Source: CBDCUI01 sp965223115 (GTDB taxonomy: Bacteria > Pseudomonadota > Gammaproteobacteria > UBA4575). Taken from it: a stretch of DNA of 64,000 nucleotides. Location of the stretch: positions 124,001 to 188,000 of the forward strand of contig OZ244982.1 in NCBI GenBank assembly GCA_965223115.1, read 5' to 3'. A model generated the notes under the pieces. That model was given only the letters and a program-made list of their open reading frames with translations, ran no database searches and had not been told where the DNA came from. Of the stretch, positions 43,644 through 53,294 are shown piece after piece; the first letter of the stretch is position 1, and each line of letters opens with the position of its first letter. The position numbers and the translations under genes are program-made.

Positions 43644-44296
43644 TATATTTGAAAGACTTGTGGCTCCTTTGAGCCAATTAACGGCTTAAGATTAGTTTCA
43701 AATAATTGTTCATTACGTACACCGTAAGAGTCGATTTTAGTCATTAGCTGAGCTTGCATAACAGGGGCTTTACCTGTCACAACAAATATTCTTCCATTAT
43801 TTGTTAGTAGCTGTTCAAAGTTGTCAGTGTAGCTAGGCATAGAGGCAGTAATCACAATGGCATCATATTGTTTAGCACTGTTTAAATCATTCAGGGCATC
43901 ACCATGCATGAAATTAATGTTATCTATATTTAATTGATCTGCTACAGATTGTGCATGTTCTGATAAATCGGAGTAGTATTCAATTGAATCAACATGGGCA
44001 CCAAGTTTTGCAAGACAGGCAGTAATAAATCCTGAACCTGTTCCTATTTCTAAGATTTCATCGTTGGGATTAATCTGCAAAGCCTGTAACATGCGTGCTT
44101 CAACCTTTGGGGTCATCATAGCCTGTTCATGCGACAAAGGAATTTCTAAGTCTGAAAAGGCTAAATTCTTTAGTTCTTTAGGCGCAAATAATTCCCTTGG
44201 GGTTTGTTCGATTATATTTAACACATTAATATCTAAAACGTCCCAAGGCCGAATTTGTTGTTCAATCATATTGAATCTTGCTTGCTCGATATCCAT
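43643..44296 (-). CDS. Protein-L-isoaspartate O-methyltransferase family protein
   Basis: The 217-residue SAM-dependent enzyme begins NMIEQQIRPWDVLD and has MMTPKVEARMLQAL and the SAM loop ILEIGTGSGFITACLAKLG. Relatives in the gene order before tolC form a PIMT-like branch distinct from true Pcm, which carries other flanking motifs, and their substrate has not been shown. It heads the rhodanese-tolC-waaA run on the minus strand. The call to the family is firm; repair of isoaspartate is not proven for this branch. Confidence 0.88.
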   Translation of the reverse strand: MDIEQARFNMIEQQIRPWDVLDINVLNIIEQTPRELFAPKELKNLAFSDLEIPLSHEQAMMTPKVEARMLQALQINPNDEILEIGTGSGFITACLAKLGAHVDSIEYYSDLSEHAQSVADQLNIDNINFMHGDALNDLNSAKQYDAIVITASMPSYTDNFEQLLTNNGRIFVVTGKAPVMQAQLMTKIDSYGVRNEQLFETNLKPLIGSKEPQVFQI

Positions 44297-44466
44297 GTCT
44301 GTGTATTATTTGCTAGTTTATGGAGGCCGTTTAGTAACGAGTATTTATTACATCTTTGCGAACTATATCAATATCTCACTAAGACAGGCCATAGAAATGC
44401 TGTTTTAATGCCATTTAAGTCAAAATATAGAAATTTTCACATTTAACTACGGTACTTATATTACTT

Positions 44467-45486
44467 TTGCGCAAATATAAAATACTTATTATTGGTCCAG
44501 CCTGGGTAGGTGATATGGTCATGGTGCAAAGTTTATTCATGGCCCTGAGCCGCAAAAACCCAGAAGTTACCATTGATGTGGTAGCGCCTGCTTGGTCAGC
44601 GCCCATCTTGGCACGTATGCCAGAGGTAAATCGAATCATAGAAGTAAATTTACAACATGGCAGGTTGCAATTTGGAGAACGATTACGTGTGGGAAAAAGC
44701 TTACGTGGGCAATACGACCAAGCTATCATTTTGCCCAGGTCATTTAAATCTGCGTTGATCCCATATTTTGCCAAAGTACCGATACGAACAGCATATCGTG
44801 GTGAGATGCGTTATGGCTTAATCAATGATATGAGGCCTTTGGATAAAAAAATCATTTACAAGGCAGTAGAGAAATTTGTTTATTTGAGTTCAGATAACAC
44901 ATACTCAAGTTCTGTGCCTGAAATAGAATTCCCCTGTCTTTTAGTAGACGAGGAAAAACGTCATCAAGCTGCAATTAAACTCAATATCGACGAAAATATT
45001 CAATCTGTTGGTTTGATGCCTGGTGCCGAATATGGTCCATCAAAGCGCTGGCCTGCCGAACATTTTGCACAGCTTGCTCAATTATTTGCACAAGACGGAT
45101 ATCAAGTTTGCGTGTTTGGTTCCACAAAAGATCAAGTTATTGGAGAAGAAATCACCCAGCGATCTAATGGTGCAGCAAAAAACTTGTGTGGGAAGACAAC
45201 ATTAGAAGAGGCGGTAGATATGCTTTCTCTAGTAGAGGTTGCAGTTACAAATGATTCTGGCTTAATGCATATTGCAGCAGCCGTGCAACGTCCGGTTGTG
45301 GCACTATACGGCGCGATTACACCTAGTTACACACCTCCTTTGACTGACACGGCTGAAATTAAATATTTAAATTTAGATTGTAGTCCGTGTTGGGATAGAG
45401 AATGTCGTTATGGACATTACAATTGTCTGAAAAATATAGAAGTACAACAAGTATATGAAAGTGCTAAGAAGCTACTTGCTAGTTAA
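44467..45486 (+). CDS. waaF: LPS heptosyltransferase II
   Basis: WaaF adds the second heptose to the LPS inner core. The 339-residue GT-B enzyme begins KILIIGPAWVGDMVMVQSLF and has LMPGAEYGPSKRWPAEHFA and the ADP-heptose motif TNDSGLMHIAAAVQRPVVAL. It starts at a TTG at 44467, the only usable start in frame; upstream codons offer no ATG. The gene ends 10 bases before the convergent radical SAM gene. Confidence 0.95.
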   Translation: MRKYKILIIGPAWVGDMVMVQSLFMALSRKNPEVTIDVVAPAWSAPILARMPEVNRIIEVNLQHGRLQFGERLRVGKSLRGQYDQAIILPRSFKSALIPYFAKVPIRTAYRGEMRYGLINDMRPLDKKIIYKAVEKFVYLSSDNTYSSSVPEIEFPCLLVDEEKRHQAAIKLNIDENIQSVGLMPGAEYGPSKRWPAEHFAQLAQLFAQDGYQVCVFGSTKDQVIGEEITQRSNGAAKNLCGKTTLEEAVDMLSLVEVAVTNDSGLMHIAAAVQRPVVALYGAITPSYTPPLTDTAEIKYLNLDCSPCWDRECRYGHYNCLKNIEVQQVYESAKKLLAS

Positions 45487-45496
45487 GCGAGTTTAA

Positions 45497-46888
45497 TTAA
45501 AGAAAAAAATCATTACGGTCAAAACTTGAATCTATCTGATCTAATTTTTCAGGATGATTGATTAGGTCTTCAATGAACCAATTAGCATGATTGTATAAAC
45601 AGGTTACATCCTTGCATTCGGAAGTAGCATCAAAGGCTTCTATAAGTCGCAATGTATTTCTTTGTGTTGATTTGAAATCATTTGCTGTTGCATATGCATG
45701 TTTGTCTCCTAATAAAGCTTGTGGGACATGACGATACACGGGGCAATTAAACACACCTAGAGGGCTTAATACCTGCCTAAAATATTGCATATGACAGTTG
45801 TGCGGCTGTTCGGTGTAATTCATATAAGTACCATTTTCAAGTACACGCAAATTAGTGCTCTCAATTACAGCAAAAGTTTCGTTTTCAAGTTTTTTCGCAG
45901 CATCAATATCATTGCGTATTTTACTCATTATAGATTCGACATAGTTTTGTTCTTTATCAATGCCAATTACTTCAGCGTTATTCACTTCTGCCCGGGTAAG
46001 AAATGGTTTGTATGAGATGTAATCAAATTGATGTTGTTTAGCAATTTCTGCTGCAGAAATGATTTCATCTACGTTTTCTATTATTTTTGTGTCATTGGTT
46101 TCGCAGTCTTTCCATACGATGATAAAACTAAAACCAATTTTAAATTTTGAGTTAATCTTTTTTATTTCTGGTATGTGGGAGCATATCCATTCTAAGGTGC
46201 ATTTTTTGCTACCAGGTTTGTGCATAGCGCGAAACGTATTGTTAGTACCTGAGTCTAATGACAGTCTTACCCAATCCCGTTCTTGTAACACATCGGCTAC
46301 TGCCTCAATTTTTTTCATCATGCTGCCATTTGTTACCACACCGATTTGAATGTCCATGGTTTTTAAATGACGCACGATGTCTTCAAAGCCTTTATAAGCT
46401 GTGGGTTCTCCACCGCCAATGATTATTACGGAACGTAAACCGTTTTCAGCTAATTGGGTTAATGAATCTTTCAATAATTCATGGTCGTAATTGATGTTTT
46501 TATTTAAAATATCCATATCGACACAATGGTCGCAGCGATAATTGCATGCTGTCGTTACATCCAAGTTTATTGAAATTGGAGCACTTAACGGTGCTTTTTG
46601 TAGTGCTTCTTCTAGAGTAAGAGAGTTGTTCGCATAACCTTGTCGCCACTCTATTTGCCAACGCACATAGTCTTTTAAGCTTTGTAGGATTTCGGGTTGG
46701 CATAATTTTCCCATGAAGTCGTGAATAGGGGACAATTCAGTCTGTTTCTTTACATGTCTATTCGCTGAATTAACATGCAGTGGCTGAGGGTCTGCTTTAT
46801 TAGCTTTAGCAAAATCATGTTTGGTGAAGTCAATTAAAGGTGAAAGTGTAATCAGTACTTCACCGCTTTCGGTGTGTATTTTTTCCAT
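45497..46888 (-). CDS. Radical SAM protein with C-terminal cysteine region, unknown substrate
   Basis: The 463-residue protein has an N-terminal extension of about 105 residues, then a radical SAM core with Cys115, Cys119 and Cys122 (CNYRCDHC) for the 4Fe-4S cluster, and GGGEP at 158-162 for SAM. A C-terminal part has further cysteines (NCHMQ, FNCPVYRH, ECKDVTCLY) that could bind a second cluster, as in SPASM-type enzymes, though not in a standard SPASM spacing. It follows a Gfo/Idh/MocA gene by 10 bases, so the two are probably one operon. No substrate can be named. Confidence 0.88.
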   Translation of the reverse strand: MEKIHTESGEVLITLSPLIDFTKHDFAKANKADPQPLHVNSANRHVKKQTELSPIHDFMGKLCQPEILQSLKDYVRWQIEWRQGYANNSLTLEEALQKAPLSAPISINLDVTTACNYRCDHCVDMDILNKNINYDHELLKDSLTQLAENGLRSVIIIGGGEPTAYKGFEDIVRHLKTMDIQIGVVTNGSMMKKIEAVADVLQERDWVRLSLDSGTNNTFRAMHKPGSKKCTLEWICSHIPEIKKINSKFKIGFSFIIVWKDCETNDTKIIENVDEIISAAEIAKQHQFDYISYKPFLTRAEVNNAEVIGIDKEQNYVESIMSKIRNDIDAAKKLENETFAVIESTNLRVLENGTYMNYTEQPHNCHMQYFRQVLSPLGVFNCPVYRHVPQALLGDKHAYATANDFKSTQRNTLRLIEAFDATSECKDVTCLYNHANWFIEDLINHPEKLDQIDSSFDRNDFFL

Positions 46889-46898
46889 GTTCTCTTAG

Positions 46899-47867
46899 TT
46901 ATTTCTGGGTTACTGCTTGGTAAATTTGTGCTAGATGATGCATGCCGTCTATTAAAGCAACTTCATCAGATTTAGTCTTGGAGTAAATCGAGCTAATAAA
47001 GTTTTTGATGGAGCACACTAATGGATCCATTACAGGTAGTTTTTTCTCAGGACTGCATAATGATATCAGGTAATTAGATGGTTCGACATGTCTATCTACA
47101 CGGTTATGATTAATGGCATAGGCAGCAGGTTTGGGTATGGCGTCACTTGATGTAAGGTTAATTACTACCCGTGTGTCTCCAAATGCGTGTATATAATCAA
47201 ATTCTATTATCGCTTTTTTAATTGTTGAGTCAGAAATTTTATTCGACTCAATGTTTTCGATTTTACCTGTGCTTAGAATTGAATACAGCATGCTGAGCAC
47301 ATGCGGCACGGCATCAATGATCATATCACCATCTATACTTTGGGGGCTGAGCCACATGGAAAAGTTTTTAATAGATTCAGCTGTTAACTTTTGCTGAGGG
47401 TATATTTCATAATAGGTTGGTAGAGTGAAAGGCCATTGAGTGTTTAATTGTAAAACCAAGTCATTATCAATGCATTGATTGACCAAATTGATTGTTTGAT
47501 TTGATATATATTCTGTATTTATTTGTGAGTTGTTATTTATATCAGGCCACCATAGTGGTTTTTCGCAAAAGATATGACATTTTTGTTGTACAGCTAGTTT
47601 TAAGTATTCAAAGTGTGAATCTATAGGACTGCTAATGACAATAACATCTACAGGTGTTGCTTCTAACAGTTCTTGAATGTTTTCATAGGCATTACACGCA
47701 ATTTTGTATTCAGTCTGCAAATACTGGGTTACTTTATTAGCAGATGTTAACGAGCTACTGATAAGCCCACAAATATTTGCTCCTAGCTCATTGAAAGTTC
47801 GGGCAATATACGGACCAGTACCTTGTTTGCTACGTCCAGGGCCTATAATGGCTACATTTAAATTCAT
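46899..47867 (-). CDS. Gfo/Idh/MocA family oxidoreductase
   Basis: From the ATG at 47867 the product has 322 residues and begins MNLNVAIIGPGRSKQGTGPY, a Rossmann start. An upstream start at 47924 would add 19 residues that fit the family poorly. CHIFCEKPLWW gives the EKP motif holding the catalytic Lys. The family oxidises or reduces sugars and related alcohols with NAD(P). It is followed by the radical SAM gene; the pair may modify a sugar or make a small metabolite. It is divergent from thiC and shares that intergenic region with the riboswitch. Confidence 0.85.
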   Translation of the reverse strand: MNLNVAIIGPGRSKQGTGPYIARTFNELGANICGLISSSLTSANKVTQYLQTEYKIACNAYENIQELLEATPVDVIVISSPIDSHFEYLKLAVQQKCHIFCEKPLWWPDINNNSQINTEYISNQTINLVNQCIDNDLVLQLNTQWPFTLPTYYEIYPQQKLTAESIKNFSMWLSPQSIDGDMIIDAVPHVLSMLYSILSTGKIENIESNKISDSTIKKAIIEFDYIHAFGDTRVVINLTSSDAIPKPAAYAINHNRVDRHVEPSNYLISLCSPEKKLPVMDPLVCSIKNFISSIYSKTKSDEVALIDGMHHLAQIYQAVTQK

Positions 47868-47980
47868 ATCGATGCTGTAAAAAGTATTTCTGCGATTTGT
47901 AAAGCTTGTTGGGCATATATTCAAGCAATTACAATTCTTTGATATTAATAAGTTCTTTATTGCTTTAGAATAACAGACCT

Positions 47981-48064
47981 GAAGCTAGGGGTGCCTCTAA
48001 AGTTAGCACTAGGCTGAGAATTACCCTTAGGACCTGAACCAGATAATGCTGGCGGAGGGAAGCT
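47981..48064 (+). ncRNA. TPP riboswitch (THI element)
   Basis: The conserved parts appear in order: AGGGGTGCC, GGCTGAGA, ACCC, GACCTGAACCAGATAATGC, and GGCGGAGGGAAGCT. Together they form the thiamine pyrophosphate aptamer. It ends about 68 bases before thiC and should lower thiC expression when TPP is plentiful, probably by sequestering the start region. Confidence 0.96.
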
Positions 48065-48131
48065 GCAGTATGGATAAACCCCTATCCAATTCGCACTTTG
48101 GCCAGCTAACCATATAAGAGGTTTTGTTTAC

Positions 48132-50024
48132 ATGAGTGCGATAGCAAAAACGATTAGGGCCAAATCGGTGCAACTATCCTCTGAATTAACGAAGCCATTT
48201 TCAGGTTCACAAAAAATCTATGTTCAAGGTTCGCGGCCAGATTTAAGAGTAGGGATGCGCGAAGTTATCTGCACGAATACAGCAGCAAGTTTTGGTGTAG
48301 AAGAAAATCCTCCCATTTCTGTGTATGACACATCAGGACCATATTCGGATCCTGAAATAACCATTGATTTACTGCAAGGTTTGCCGCAAGGCAGAAAAGC
48401 TTGGATAGAGGAGCGTGGTGATACTGAAATATTAACAGGTCCGAGTTCTGAATATGGGCATATTCGGCAAAATGATCCTGCAACTGCATATTTGCGTTTT
48501 GAACATTACCATCCACCACGTCGTGCACTGCAAGGCAAAATCGTTACGCAAATGCATTATGCTAAACAAGGCATTATTACACCCGAGATGGAGTACATTG
48601 CTATACGTGAAGATCTGCGTTTGCAGGAACATCGTAAAGACCCGCATTATCAAAAATTATTAAAGCAACATACCGGTAATCATTTTGGTGCTAATTTACC
48701 GAAATGCATCACACCTGAATTTGTACGTAATGAAGTTGCCAGTGGTCGGGCCATCATTCCTAATAATATTAATCACCCTGAATCTGAGCCAATGATTATT
48801 GGTAGAAATTTTTTAGTAAAAATTAATACTAATTTAGGAAATTCTGCGGTGACCTCTTCCATAGAAGAAGAAGTAGAGAAAATGGTTTGGGCGGTGCGTT
48901 GGGGGGGTGATACGGTGATGGATCTCTCTACAGGCAAGCATATTCATGAAACACGCGAGTGGATTATTCGTAATTCACCCGTTCCAATTGGCACTGTTCC
49001 TATTTATCAAGCCTTAGAAAAAGTAAATGGCAAAGCAGAAGAATTAACTTGGGAAATTTTTAAAGACACTCTAATTGAGCAAGCAGAGCAAGGTGTAGAT
49101 TATTTTACTATTCATGCAGGTGTGCGATTACCTCATGTGCCTTTAACAGCAGATCGCGTTACTGGAATTGTGTCACGAGGCGGTTCAATTATGGCAAAAT
49201 GGTGTTTAGCCCATCACCAAGAAAATTTTCTCTACACACATTTCGAAGATATTTGTGAAATCATGCAAGCCTATGACATTTCTTTTTCGTTAGGAGATGG
49301 TTTGCGTCCAGGATCCATTGCTGATGCAAATGATGCTGCACAATTTGCTGAATTAGAAACATTAGGTGAATTAACTAAAATTGCTTGGCTACACGACGTA
49401 CAAGTGATGATAGAGGGACCAGGGCATATTCCCATGCAAATGATAAAAGAAAATGTAGATAAAGAATTGCAAGATTGTTTTGATGCTCCTTTTTATACCC
49501 TAGGCCCATTGGTAACGGATATTGCACCTGGTTATGATCATATTACATCAGCCATTGGTGCAGCTAATATTGGGTGGTATGGTACTGCAATGCTTTGCTA
49601 TGTTACGCCTAAAGAGCATTTAGGTTTACCAAATAAACAAGACGTAAGAGATGGTGTGATTGCATATAAAATAGCTGCTCATGCGGCTGATTTAGCCAAA
49701 GGTCACCCTGGTGCTCAGATTCGCGATAATGCCTTATCCAAGGCCCGATTTGAGTTTCGTTGGGAAGATCAATTCAATTTAAGCTTGGATCCAGATCATG
49801 CACGTGCTTTACATGATGAAACCTTGCCAAAAGATTCAGCCAAAGTTGCACATTTTTGTTCTATGTGTGGGCCACACTTTTGTTCTATGAAAATTACACA
49901 AGATGTACGAGATTATGCTGCGCAACGTGGTATAGAGAATATCTCTATTGCAATGGAGCATGGCTTGAAAGAAAAAGCACAGCAATTCAATCAAGCCGGT
50001 GTTGAGATTTATCAAAAAGTATAA
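48132..50024 (+). CDS. thiC: Phosphomethylpyrimidine synthase
   Basis: ThiC rearranges aminoimidazole ribotide to the thiamine pyrimidine (HMP-P) by radical SAM chemistry. The 630-residue protein carries EERGDTEILTGP-type N-domain phrases, PVPIGTVPIYQALEK, FTIHAGVRLPHVP, MIEGPGHIPMQMI and the C-terminal cluster motif CSMCGPHFCSM. A TPP riboswitch precedes it. No other thiamine genes are in the window. An ATG at 48132 with AAGAGG upstream fixes the start. Confidence 0.98.
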   Translation: MSAIAKTIRAKSVQLSSELTKPFSGSQKIYVQGSRPDLRVGMREVICTNTAASFGVEENPPISVYDTSGPYSDPEITIDLLQGLPQGRKAWIEERGDTEILTGPSSEYGHIRQNDPATAYLRFEHYHPPRRALQGKIVTQMHYAKQGIITPEMEYIAIREDLRLQEHRKDPHYQKLLKQHTGNHFGANLPKCITPEFVRNEVASGRAIIPNNINHPESEPMIIGRNFLVKINTNLGNSAVTSSIEEEVEKMVWAVRWGGDTVMDLSTGKHIHETREWIIRNSPVPIGTVPIYQALEKVNGKAEELTWEIFKDTLIEQAEQGVDYFTIHAGVRLPHVPLTADRVTGIVSRGGSIMAKWCLAHHQENFLYTHFEDICEIMQAYDISFSLGDGLRPGSIADANDAAQFAELETLGELTKIAWLHDVQVMIEGPGHIPMQMIKENVDKELQDCFDAPFYTLGPLVTDIAPGYDHITSAIGAANIGWYGTAMLCYVTPKEHLGLPNKQDVRDGVIAYKIAAHAADLAKGHPGAQIRDNALSKARFEFRWEDQFNLSLDPDHARALHDETLPKDSAKVAHFCSMCGPHFCSMKITQDVRDYAAQRGIENISIAMEHGLKEKAQQFNQAGVEIYQKV

Positions 50025-50096
50025 AAGTAGTGGGCAAAAGCACATTTAACGCAATTACACATTCATAGCATAGTTGTATTTATATAATCGGATACT

Positions 50097-51011
50097 ATGG
50101 CTGGTTCTTCTAAAAAAGTTATTTTTGCAGCACTGATCGGTAATTCCTTGATTGCTGTAACAAAATTTATTGCAGCGACTATTACGGGAAGTTCGGCGAT
50201 GCTTTCTGAGGGTATCCATTCTTTGGTGGATACTGGTAATCAAGTGCTACTGTTATTTGGCTTAAAGCGCGCGCAAAAACCTCCAAGTAAAAGGTTTCCA
50301 TTTGGACATGGTAAGGAAGTCTATTTTTGGAGCTTCGTTGTAGCAATTTTGATATTTGCCGTAGGGGCAGGAATTTCTATCTACGAGGGGATTGAGCATT
50401 TACTGCATCCACGTGCTATCACCCAGCCTAGTATTAATTACGTCGTGCTAGGAATAGCCATGCTATTTGAAAGTGTGCCACTTTATATAGCATTGAAAGA
50501 GTTTCGACTTGCTAAGGGAGATATGGGTTACCTCGAAGCAGTTAAAAAAGGTAAAGATCCAACCTTATTTGTTGTGCTGTTTGAAGATACGGCAGCGATG
50601 TTAGGTTTGTTAGTTGCCTTTATAGGTATCTATTTGAGCACTAGCACAGGCATTTTATATTTTGATGGTGCAAGCTCAATCATCATTGGATTAATTCTTG
50701 GTGTTACTGCAGCAGTACTGGCTTATGAAACTAAAGGTTTATTGATTGGCGAAAGCGCAAGTGAAGAAGTAGTTAAAGGTATTCGTGAGATTGTATCTGA
50801 ATTCCCAAGCGTGGAACGTGTTAATGAAGTTTTAACCATGCATGTGGGGCCTGAATATATTTTGGTAAATCTAAGTGTGGAATTTAATGATTCTATTCGT
50901 ACTGAGCAAATGGAATCTGTCATTGCTAAAATGGATAATGATATAAAACAAAAGTTTGCATATGTTAAAAGGGTATTTATTGAAGCAGAATCATGGAAGT
51001 TCACATTCTGA
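50097..51011 (+). CDS. Cation diffusion facilitator family transporter
   Basis: The 304-residue protein has about six membrane helices (near 8-28, 35-53, 78-97, 113-132, 158-177 and 186-206) and a C-terminal cytoplasmic metal-binding domain (about 215-300). HSLVDTGNQ in helix 2 supplies the usual His/Asp site, and FEDTAAMLGL in helix 5 has Glu-Asp in place of the typical HxxxD. It resembles the SLC30A9-like CDF branch, whose metals are less well known. It probably exports zinc, manganese or iron. It is separate from thiC by 72 bases. Confidence 0.9.
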   Translation: MAGSSKKVIFAALIGNSLIAVTKFIAATITGSSAMLSEGIHSLVDTGNQVLLLFGLKRAQKPPSKRFPFGHGKEVYFWSFVVAILIFAVGAGISIYEGIEHLLHPRAITQPSINYVVLGIAMLFESVPLYIALKEFRLAKGDMGYLEAVKKGKDPTLFVVLFEDTAAMLGLLVAFIGIYLSTSTGILYFDGASSIIIGLILGVTAAVLAYETKGLLIGESASEEVVKGIREIVSEFPSVERVNEVLTMHVGPEYILVNLSVEFNDSIRTEQMESVIAKMDNDIKQKFAYVKRVFIEAESWKFTF

Positions 51012-51048
51012 ATGTTATCGAGTAAATACACTTGAAAATTAAAAGCAT

Positions 51049-51129
51049 ATGATGCATTCATTTCTTAAGAGTAATTGGATGCTTTTGCTATTTGTTGCAA
51101 CAATCATAGTTGTGGGTATTTTATTTTAA
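51049..51129 (+). CDS. Possible 26-residue single-pass membrane peptide
   Basis: A short frame from the ATG at 51049 reads MMHSFLKSNWMLLLFVATII and on to a TAA. It would be one basic N-terminal tip plus one membrane helix, like known bacterial small membrane proteins. The ribosome site is poor, and a frame this short can arise by chance. Confidence 0.25.
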   Translation: MMHSFLKSNWMLLLFVATIIVVGILF

Positions 51130-51407
51130 ATACTGAAAAAACCATCGGTAATTGGGCAGTCTTAGTTTAGCAAATAAAATAGAATCAAAGAGTGTTGAGA
51201 GTTGTTTCACATTTATGTCTTTCTTTTGTCGTTTTATATAAACCAGTTATCTGTATATTTTTTAGTATATGACACTTAGTCTGTCAGCACCTTCCGGCCG
51301 CATAAGTTGGTAAGTAAGGTTTTCATTTGTCGCCGTTATAATTGTTAAGGATTATTGTGTTATATATTTATTGATAGTGATGCCTACATGATATAGGGGC
51401 CTTAAGG
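51130..51407. other. Intergenic region before the S1 protease gene
   Basis: AT-rich and without a recognised gene. It should hold the protease promoter; GGGGCCTTAAGG just upstream of 51408 gives a plausible ribosome site. No operator, tRNA or terminator was recognised. Confidence 0.4.
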
Positions 51408-52034
51408 ATGAAGCACCTAATTTTGACAACATTATTATTTTGTATCGTTTCGACAAATGTGGTGGCTGACTGTCAATGGCCAAATCATCAAGCATTGTCC
51501 TCTGTTGTCCCGATTGTTAGTGGAGAATCAAGTCATGCAAGTGGTGTGATTGTGTCAGATAATTTAGTCATTACTGCAGCACATGCATTAGAAGATTATA
51601 CGGATACAGTAGCAGTCGTTAATGACAAGTTTTACGTTGCTTCTGTATTGCTGGTGGATAAAGAAATGGATTTGGCTTTGTTATCGGTGTGGACCGACCG
51701 TTTAAATCCTATACCGCTAAGCAAATATGACCTTAGAGACAGTCAAGAGGTTTGGGCAGTTGGTTTTCCACGTGCACAAGGTCAACATATTACTACTGGA
51801 TTTTTTAATTTTAAGCAGGCTGAAGCACTACATACCAGTGCGGGGATAGATTCAGGAGCTTCTGGTGGGGGTTTGCTTAGTTGTGAGGATGGGAAATTTG
51901 TATTAGCGGGGATGTTGCGTGGCTATGGTGCTTATGCTACTGAAAAAGGTTTGGTACGTCTTGACGATTATTCGGTATCCGTTGCAGCACAAGATATACG
52001 TTTTGCAATTGATTTGAGTAATAATGATTTTTAA
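51408..52034 (+). CDS. Exported trypsin-like (S1 family) serine protease
   Basis: The 208-residue protein has a signal peptide ending at VVADC and a compact chymotrypsin-fold domain. The catalytic triad is His59 (TAAHALE), Asp88 (EMDLALLSV) and Ser152 (DSGASGGGLL). There is no PDZ domain, unlike DegP, and it is at the short end of the family. It probably acts in the periplasm or outside the cell. Its target is unknown. The gene stands alone. Confidence 0.9.
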   Translation: MKHLILTTLLFCIVSTNVVADCQWPNHQALSSVVPIVSGESSHASGVIVSDNLVITAAHALEDYTDTVAVVNDKFYVASVLLVDKEMDLALLSVWTDRLNPIPLSKYDLRDSQEVWAVGFPRAQGQHITTGFFNFKQAEALHTSAGIDSGASGGGLLSCEDGKFVLAGMLRGYGAYATEKGLVRLDDYSVSVAAQDIRFAIDLSNNDF

Positions 52035-52100
52035 TAAATAGCTTATTGTTTCAAGCCGAAATCCTAGTAAATTTTTTAATTTGGGACATGATAATTTTAA

Positions 52101-52367
52101 ATGCAAGATTTAATAAGGTATAACGGCTATTCAATTTTTTGTTATTTGACGCCGATTGGCTATGGATCTTGGAAAGCTAACTTTATGATTCAAGATTTGG
52201 GTAGCGAAAGTCCACCAGAAAAGCCTATACAATTGCCAGATGTTTTTATTCAAAAAGAAATGGCGATATATCGTGCTAAAGAATATGGAAAGAAGATTAT
52301 TGATGAAAGAATTGAACAAAAGAAAAAAGACGAAGTTGATACAGAAATAAATCCTGATAAACCATGA
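52101..52367 (+). CDS. Small hypothetical protein
   Basis: The 88-residue product has an aromatic N-terminal half (IFCYLTPIGYGSWKANFMI) and a charged, probably helical C-terminal tail of Lys, Glu and Asp. No membrane segment or catalytic motif is seen. It lies between the exported protease and the metallopeptidase, both on the same strand. The N-terminal half could fold as a small beta sheet. I do not recognise the family. Confidence 0.6.
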   Translation: MQDLIRYNGYSIFCYLTPIGYGSWKANFMIQDLGSESPPEKPIQLPDVFIQKEMAIYRAKEYGKKIIDERIEQKKKDEVDTEINPDKP

Positions 52368-52422
52368 GCTGGTTTGTAGTAAAATTTATCGGTAAACTAT
52401 ATATAGTATTTTTACATATACT

Positions 52423-52920
52423 ATGCCGTATTCTTATTACAAAAAACTCCATGCCAGAGATAAAAAAATATATCGCAGTAGCGATAAAATTTCCGTAGTC
52501 AAATTAGAAAATGTGATTGAGCTTTCTGTCTATGTTGAAGCTGTACAAGCAGCTTTAAATAGCGAAAGTAAAACACATATTCAGAAAGCTACACAAGAGT
52601 TAGCAACTCAAATTACACAACAATTAAATGTCCCGCCAGTAAAAATTAAAGTTCTATCCAATCGTCCACATAATAGATATGGTGAGCTTCATGGGTTGTA
52701 CGAACCCATATCTACACGCCTTAATAAGGCCGAGATATCGGTTTGGATGCGCACAGCAAAACGCAAACAAGTCGTTGCATTTAAGACTTATATGCGGACT
52801 TTTTTGCATGAATTGTGTCATCATTTTGATTATGAGCTATTTAAACTGGATGACTCTTTTCATACTGAAGGTTTTTTTAAAAGGGAATCTAGTTTATATA
52901 AACAACTTATACAAACATGA
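52423..52920 (+). CDS. Small zinc metallopeptidase-like protein (HExxH)
   Basis: The 165-residue protein contains FLHELCHHFDYELF near residue 130, an HExxH zinc site with an extra histidine, followed by SFHTEGFFKRESSL, whose His or Glu could be the third ligand. The N-terminal two-thirds are helical and charged with no signal peptide, so it is cytoplasmic. The family of short proteins with HELCHHxD and FHTEGF is widespread in proteobacteria but I know no demonstrated substrate. Confidence 0.8.
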   Translation: MPYSYYKKLHARDKKIYRSSDKISVVKLENVIELSVYVEAVQAALNSESKTHIQKATQELATQITQQLNVPPVKIKVLSNRPHNRYGELHGLYEPISTRLNKAEISVWMRTAKRKQVVAFKTYMRTFLHELCHHFDYELFKLDDSFHTEGFFKRESSLYKQLIQT

Positions 52921-53282
52921 GATCATAAAAAGGGCAACTTATGTCGCCTTTAATTGCTATTTCGATTAGCTTGAATGTTGTTTGTAATAATACTTGGCTT
53001 TTATACGTTCATGTCTTGTTTGTGATCATATTTTGCATTGACTGTAAAAGGTGCAGTAGCCAAAATTGTTATTAAGTGCCATACATAGTTTGAAGGTTGA
53101 AATAAATTTTTTCTTTTGTAATAACATGATTAACTCCAGTGATAAATAAATAGCTGTTAGTGCATCTCATAAAGCATGAAAGAAATTTTGGTTTACAGAT
53201 AGCTGTGTTATTGTTTGACTTAGATTAAGTCGGGATCTATAAGCTATTTATTAATATGGATATAGCGGGACATTATTGAGAA
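52921..53282. other. Intergenic region with a weak terminator-like hairpin
   Basis: Near 52928-52953 an AAAGG...CCTTT inverted repeat with bulges lies just after the metallopeptidase stop and may end its transcript. The rest is AT-rich with no gene seen, and should hold the msrA promoter. Confidence 0.4.
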
Positions 53283-53294
53283 GTGGATTTGACA

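Noticed and set aside
44415..44774. Minus-strand frame over the start of waaF
   Set aside because: It overlaps the clear waaF N-terminal motif and its product has no recognisable composition or domain.
48001..48060. A different riboswitch class ahead of thiC
   Set aside because: The CTGAGA, ACCC and AGGGAAGC elements in order are specific for the TPP aptamer.
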